From Planctomycetota bacterium (lineage in GTDB: Bacteria; Planctomycetota; SZUA-567; JAFGNG01), in assembly GCA_016927125.1 (NCBI GenBank), contig JAFGNG010000203.1:1-8670 (forward strand): a DNA stretch of 8,670 nucleotides, read 5' to 3'. Below, piece by piece: positions 5,584-8,670 of this stretch; the stretch's first letter is position 1, and each line of letters opens with the position of its first letter. The translations under genes were made by a program, and so were the position numbers. The notes under the pieces were generated by a model. That model was not told the origin of the DNA. It saw nothing but the letters and a program-made list of their open reading frames with translations, and did no database searches.

Positions 5584-6990
5584 TTGTTACACGGGATGAA
5601 AAAATACCGCAACATTTTCTTCTTGGCATTCACACTTTTCACCTTCGGGGTGGGTACTTGCCTCTGCGCCCAGGCGGATTATATCTGGGATGTCAGCGAG
5701 AAAGGGATTTTTGATAGCACCAACAAGGCCTACAAAATTGAGGATGGCTCTGTCACCGTGGAGTTAGACGATACCGCCGCCCTCTGCCCGACGGGATTGG
5801 GGCATCTTGCTTCCGGCATGGATATTGTGAAAGAAATCCAGCTGGGGTTTACCCTGGAAGCCGCGGGCGACTTCTGGCTGCATCTCTCCTGGAACCCAGG
5901 CGGCAGCGGCCAAGAGCAATTCGAAGTCTTTGCCAATAATGTCAGTATAAAAAAGAGCGAGTTGCTTAACGCCCAAGAGCGGCCCCAGCAGGAAATCAAA
6001 GAGACGTTCAAAGTCGGATTGCAAGCAGGAGCTAATACTATTTCCCTCCGGCAGCTTTCTGGAGACGGCCTGAATTTTCACAACCTCAGCCTGACTACTA
6101 CGGAAGAACTGCCTTACCGGCACCCCCTCAAGCCCAACCTGGAATTTCCCACCCTCCAGTCATATGAAAAGGAGATTAAGGAGCCGGGGATAATTTTAGA
6201 CAGTACGCATGTGCGCCTCTTTGCCCCCCAACGGATGGCGACGGCAGCGAAGGTTATTTTCCCCTACCTGGTCAAGGCATACCAGGAACTTTACCGCATT
6301 GTTGGAATTGATACTGAATACAAAATCGTGGTTTACCATTTTCCCGAAGACGGTTCGCAATGGGTTGGCGGCACCAGCGTATGTTCAATCAAATATGGCT
6401 ATAAAAACCTGGATGTGAAAACCCAAACAGAATGGAAGCGCTATCACCAACCCCATGTCAGCGGTTATATTGAAGAGATGGCTCATAATTTTGTGAGTGC
6501 AACCAAAGCGCAATTCGGCTGGGAGATGATAGGCTGGACGCTTGGAGTCAGGGCTTCTGAGAAGGTCGCGAACAACACTATTTTCACAAAACAGGTGCAA
6601 GAAACCAGGAAGAACCAGCAGAAGACCTACCAGCGTTATCGCGAGGGAGGATACATCTTTCCCGAGGATCTCCCTGAAAACCAATGCGACCGGATCCACG
6701 CTTACATCTTGTGGGAATACGAAAAACGCTATGGACCGGAGTTTTGGCAGGATTTTTTTAAGGAGGTTAAAAAGGAGCAGGAAAAATTACATGCCGCCAA
6801 CGGGCTGAACGGGGATGAACTTCGTAACCGGCGTTATCAAATCACGATTGACTGCTTTGACCGCCTGAAGGGCGTGAATTTTAAAAAGACCCTGGAGAAA
6901 GCCGGGATATCCTTAACCACTGATATTAAATCACTGCATCCCACCGACCCGGGATGGGATCGGAAGTATTTGCCGAAGCAAGAGCAATAA
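5584..6990 (+). CDS. Exported protein with beta-rich N-terminus and peptidase-like C-terminus (EExxH motif)
   Basis: Not recognised as a named protein. With the TTG start it has 468 residues. A signal peptide is clear: basic MKKYRN at 5-10, a hydrophobic core at 11-25, and a plausible signal peptidase I cut after AQA (29-31). Residues about 32-172 look like a beta-sandwich of the carbohydrate-binding or jelly-roll kind, ending in a segment with GANTISLRQLSGDG (149-162). The remainder is mixed alpha/beta with YKIVVYHFP at 246-254, then GYIEEMAHNF at 294-303, and later an IHAYILWEYEKRYGPEFW stretch (371-388), a layout reminiscent of gluzincin-like secreted peptidases. The zinc motif would be HExxH but reads E297-E298-M-A-H301, so the first ligand is missing; Glu314 could be a further ligand. 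It may be a pseudo-peptidase or a variant family. It lies 39 bases after the sigma gene, probably co-transcribed. No lipobox is convincing. Confidence 0.8.
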   Translation: MLHGMKKYRNIFFLAFTLFTFGVGTCLCAQADYIWDVSEKGIFDSTNKAYKIEDGSVTVELDDTAALCPTGLGHLASGMDIVKEIQLGFTLEAAGDFWLHLSWNPGGSGQEQFEVFANNVSIKKSELLNAQERPQQEIKETFKVGLQAGANTISLRQLSGDGLNFHNLSLTTTEELPYRHPLKPNLEFPTLQSYEKEIKEPGIILDSTHVRLFAPQRMATAAKVIFPYLVKAYQELYRIVGIDTEYKIVVYHFPEDGSQWVGGTSVCSIKYGYKNLDVKTQTEWKRYHQPHVSGYIEEMAHNFVSATKAQFGWEMIGWTLGVRASEKVANNTIFTKQVQETRKNQQKTYQRYREGGYIFPEDLPENQCDRIHAYILWEYEKRYGPEFWQDFFKEVKKEQEKLHAANGLNGDELRNRRYQITIDCFDRLKGVNFKKTLEKAGISLTTDIKSLHPTDPGWDRKYLPKQEQ

Positions 6991-7008
6991 TCTTAATTTG
7001 ACACAGGC

Positions 7009-8016
7009 TTATTTCAAATCATTCCTGGAGCGTAAAATCCCAAGCGCATTCTGAAAATCCTCCAGCAGGGGAGCTTCAAACTCCAAGCGCTCTCCCGTGC
7101 GGGGATGCTTAAAGGCCAGCCGCTTCGCATGCAGCGCCTGGCGGGATAGAACTGTCTGAGAACCCTCGCCACTGGCCTGGCCGACACCATGACCAGCAAG
7201 CTCCGCCCGGGTGAGGCTCGACTCCCTGCCGTAATAATCATCACAAAGGATCGGGCAGCCAATATACGCCAGGTGCACGCGGATCTGATGGGTGCGCCCG
7301 GTGTGCAGGCGGCATACCAGATAGCTATAAGGCCCGAAGGAATCCAACAGGCGGTAATCGGTAATCGCTTCCTTGGCCTCGCCCTGATGGATAACCGCCA
7401 TCAGGACATGGTGGCGCGGGTTCCTGCCGATGGGCGCTTCTATCCGGCCGGATTCCGGGGAGGGGCAGCCATGCGTTAGCGCGCAGTAGGTCTTTTCGGT
7501 GATGCGCTCCGCGAATTGTTTTGCCAGGCCCTGGTGGGCCAGGTCATTCTTGGCCGCGACCATCACGCCCGAGGTATCACGGTCGAGCCGGTGCACAATC
7601 CCGGGACGAAGAATTCCGCCAATCCCGGAGAGATCCTTGCAGTGGTATAGCAATCCGTTAACCAAGCTGCCGGTTTCATGCCCGGGGGAGGGGTGGACCA
7701 CGATACCGGGTGCTTTGTTCAAGACAATCAGGTCGCGGTCTTCAAAGAGGATGTCGAGGTCAATCTGTTCCGGCCGGGCTTCGAGCTCAACCGGGTCAGG
7801 GATAAAGAGGCTGAGAGTTTCCCCGCCGCGCAGCTTCTTGCTGGCCTTGGTGGGAACGCCATCCACTTCGACCATCTGCCCATCGATGAGTTTCCGGATA
7901 TAAGAGCGGCTCTGCTTTTTAAAAGTGGCGGCAAGGTAAGCGTCCAGGCGGGAGCCCGCGCCTTGCTTAGCCACTGTGGTTTCGACAAACTCGCCGAGAT
8001 CAGGATTGAATTCCAT
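7009..8016 (-). CDS. RluD/RluA-family 23S rRNA pseudouridine synthase
   Basis: The enzyme isomerises uridines to pseudouridine, in RluD's case in helix 69 of 23S rRNA, acting during large-subunit assembly. From the ATG at 8016 it has 335 residues, close to E. coli RluD (326). An N-terminal S4 RNA-binding domain (about 22-70) contains SRLDAYLA and YIRKLIDGQMVEVDG. The catalytic domain follows, with LNKAPGIVVHPSPGH at 99-113, the signature HRLDRDTSG at 142-150 holding the catalytic Asp145, TEKTYCAL at 173-180, LHTGRTHQIRVHLA at 237-250 and RQALHAKRL at 292-300. A TTG directly before the ATG (8019) is an alternative start; the weak AGG at 8026-8028 is compatible with both. The gene begins about 20 bases after the GH3-like gene ends and is probably in its transcript. 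RluD is the likeliest paralogue, but RluC/RluA specificity cannot be excluded. Confidence 0.94.
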   Translation of the reverse strand: MEFNPDLGEFVETTVAKQGAGSRLDAYLAATFKKQSRSYIRKLIDGQMVEVDGVPTKASKKLRGGETLSLFIPDPVELEARPEQIDLDILFEDRDLIVLNKAPGIVVHPSPGHETGSLVNGLLYHCKDLSGIGGILRPGIVHRLDRDTSGVMVAAKNDLAHQGLAKQFAERITEKTYCALTHGCPSPESGRIEAPIGRNPRHHVLMAVIHQGEAKEAITDYRLLDSFGPYSYLVCRLHTGRTHQIRVHLAYIGCPILCDDYYGRESSLTRAELAGHGVGQASGEGSQTVLSRQALHAKRLAFKHPRTGERLEFEAPLLEDFQNALGILRSRNDLK

Positions 8017-8036
8017 CAAGCATTACCTGTCTGAAT

Positions 8037-8669
8037 TTATTCAAGGGATTTATTGTCAAGAGTGGTGGCAGCGCGGATCCCCTGCAATTCGGTTTCATTT
8101 AAAACCAGGTGCGGTGGCTTGAGCTGCCCGTCGGGACGACCTTCCGCAACCATCTTCCTGCGCCAATTAGCATACACGCCGCATTTCAAAACCAGGATAT
8201 CCGGCAGTGCCAGCCTGCCACTCTTGCGCTTTTCTTCATACTCAAGGTTTTTTCTTCCCAGGTGCTGGTCAAAGGATTTGGCCAGCCGCATTACTATTTC
8301 CTGATCCCCTGCAAGGCTTTCCCGGCGGGGTTCTAACGCCAAGAGATAACGCGGCGGTTCGCCCAGGCGCAGGGTGATGGTAAAGCATTCGAGCAACTCC
8401 GGGAATTCCATTTCCACAGCCTGCATCGCGCAGACCACCTGTTCTTCCGTAACCTTTTCGCCGGTGATGGAGAGCACCTTGCCAGCTTTGTGGAGGAAGA
8501 CCACCACCGGGGTTGCTTCCAGAAAATCAGTCACCTCCACCACGTCGGCGAGATCATAGCGGTAGAGTCCGCCGGAGGTAGTAATAATCATCCGGTAGCG
8601 TTTGCCGATTTCGAGCTCATGCGATAGCAGGGTCGGGGTAATGGCAGTATTATACTCCGGTTCGATCTC
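8037..8669 (-). CDS. GH3-family acyl-adenylating enzyme, C-terminal part (5' end outside window)
   Basis: About 210 codons are visible, with the frame open to the window edge, so the internal ATG at 8591 is not the start. The hallmark GH3 (PF03321) segments are present: LLSHELEIGKRYRMIITTSG just before GGLYRYDLADVVEV, then VLSITGEKVTEEQV, and a C-terminal lobe ending in a WRRKMVAEGRPDGQLKPPHL stretch. In plants, GH3 proteins are ATP-dependent acyl-acid amido synthetases of the adenylate-forming superfamily that join hormones such as auxin or jasmonate to amino acids. Bacterial members exist, but their substrates are mostly undetermined, so no reaction is assigned here. The usual GD in the YRY-x-x-GD motif reads AD. 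The N-terminal ATP-binding region is not visible. The gene is upstream of, and probably co-transcribed with, the pseudouridine synthase. Confidence 0.88.
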   Translation of the reverse strand, partial: EIEPEYNTAITPTLLSHELEIGKRYRMIITTSGGLYRYDLADVVEVTDFLEATPVVVFLHKAGKVLSITGEKVTEEQVVCAMQAVEMEFPELLECFTITLRLGEPPRYLLALEPRRESLAGDQEIVMRLAKSFDQHLGRKNLEYEEKRKSGRLALPDILVLKCGVYANWRRKMVAEGRPDGQLKPPHLVLNETELQGIRAATTLDNKSLE

Positions 8670-8670
8670 C

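Noticed and set aside
5644..5678. Lipoprotein signal in the exported protein
   Set aside because: The Cys residues at 26 and 28 are not preceded by a proper L-A/S-G/A lipobox, and an AQA signal peptidase I site fits better.
6991..7008. Bidirectional terminator between the convergent genes
   Set aside because: The gap is only 18 bases and shows no GC-rich hairpin with a T run; termination may lie within coding sequence or be factor-dependent.
7499..8034. Plus-strand frames opposite the pseudouridine synthase
   Set aside because: They are antisense to conserved catalytic segments on the minus strand and resemble no protein family.

Overview
The window reads as ordinary bacterial chromosome, densely coded, with short gaps and Shine-Dalgarno sites in front of several genes. 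The best clue to the host is the ECF-type sigma factor at 4150-5544. Its Ala/Gly-rich, membrane-prone C-terminal extension resembles sigma factors recalled from the Verrucomicrobiota/Lentisphaerota side of the PVC superphylum. A bacterial GH3-family gene at the right edge fits that but does not prove it. The host assignment is therefore an inference of moderate confidence. No rRNA, tRNA, CRISPR array, transposase, integrase or phage gene was seen.

Left block, 1-3960, + strand: four housekeeping-type genes in a row. They are the 3' part of a serine O-acetyltransferase gene (cysteine synthesis) with an unusual Lys/Cys-rich tail, a protein with two GNAT acetyltransferase domains, L-aspartate oxidase NadB (first step of de novo NAD synthesis), and a nucleoside 2-deoxyribosyltransferase-family enzyme. 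Gaps of 84, 26 and 59 bases and a shared strand suggest at least partial co-transcription. No nadA or nadC is present next to nadB.

Middle block, 3961-6990, + strand: a 189-base AT-rich spacer leads into a visibly more AT-rich two-gene unit. The first gene encodes an ECF sigma factor fused to hydrophobic segments and a C-terminal ankyrin-repeat domain. The second, 39 bases on, encodes an exported protein with a beta-rich N-terminal region and a peptidase-like C-terminal region, in which the HExxH zinc motif reads EExxH. This pair is the most unusual part of the window: a regulator that looks membrane-attached next to an exported possible pseudo-peptidase.

Right block, 7009-8670, - strand: an RluD/RluA-family 23S rRNA pseudouridine synthase lies downstream of, and probably in one transcript with, a GH3-family acyl-adenylating enzyme whose start lies beyond the window. 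This block converges on the middle block, leaving only 18 bases between the two stop codons. No region longer than 300 bases lacks a gene.
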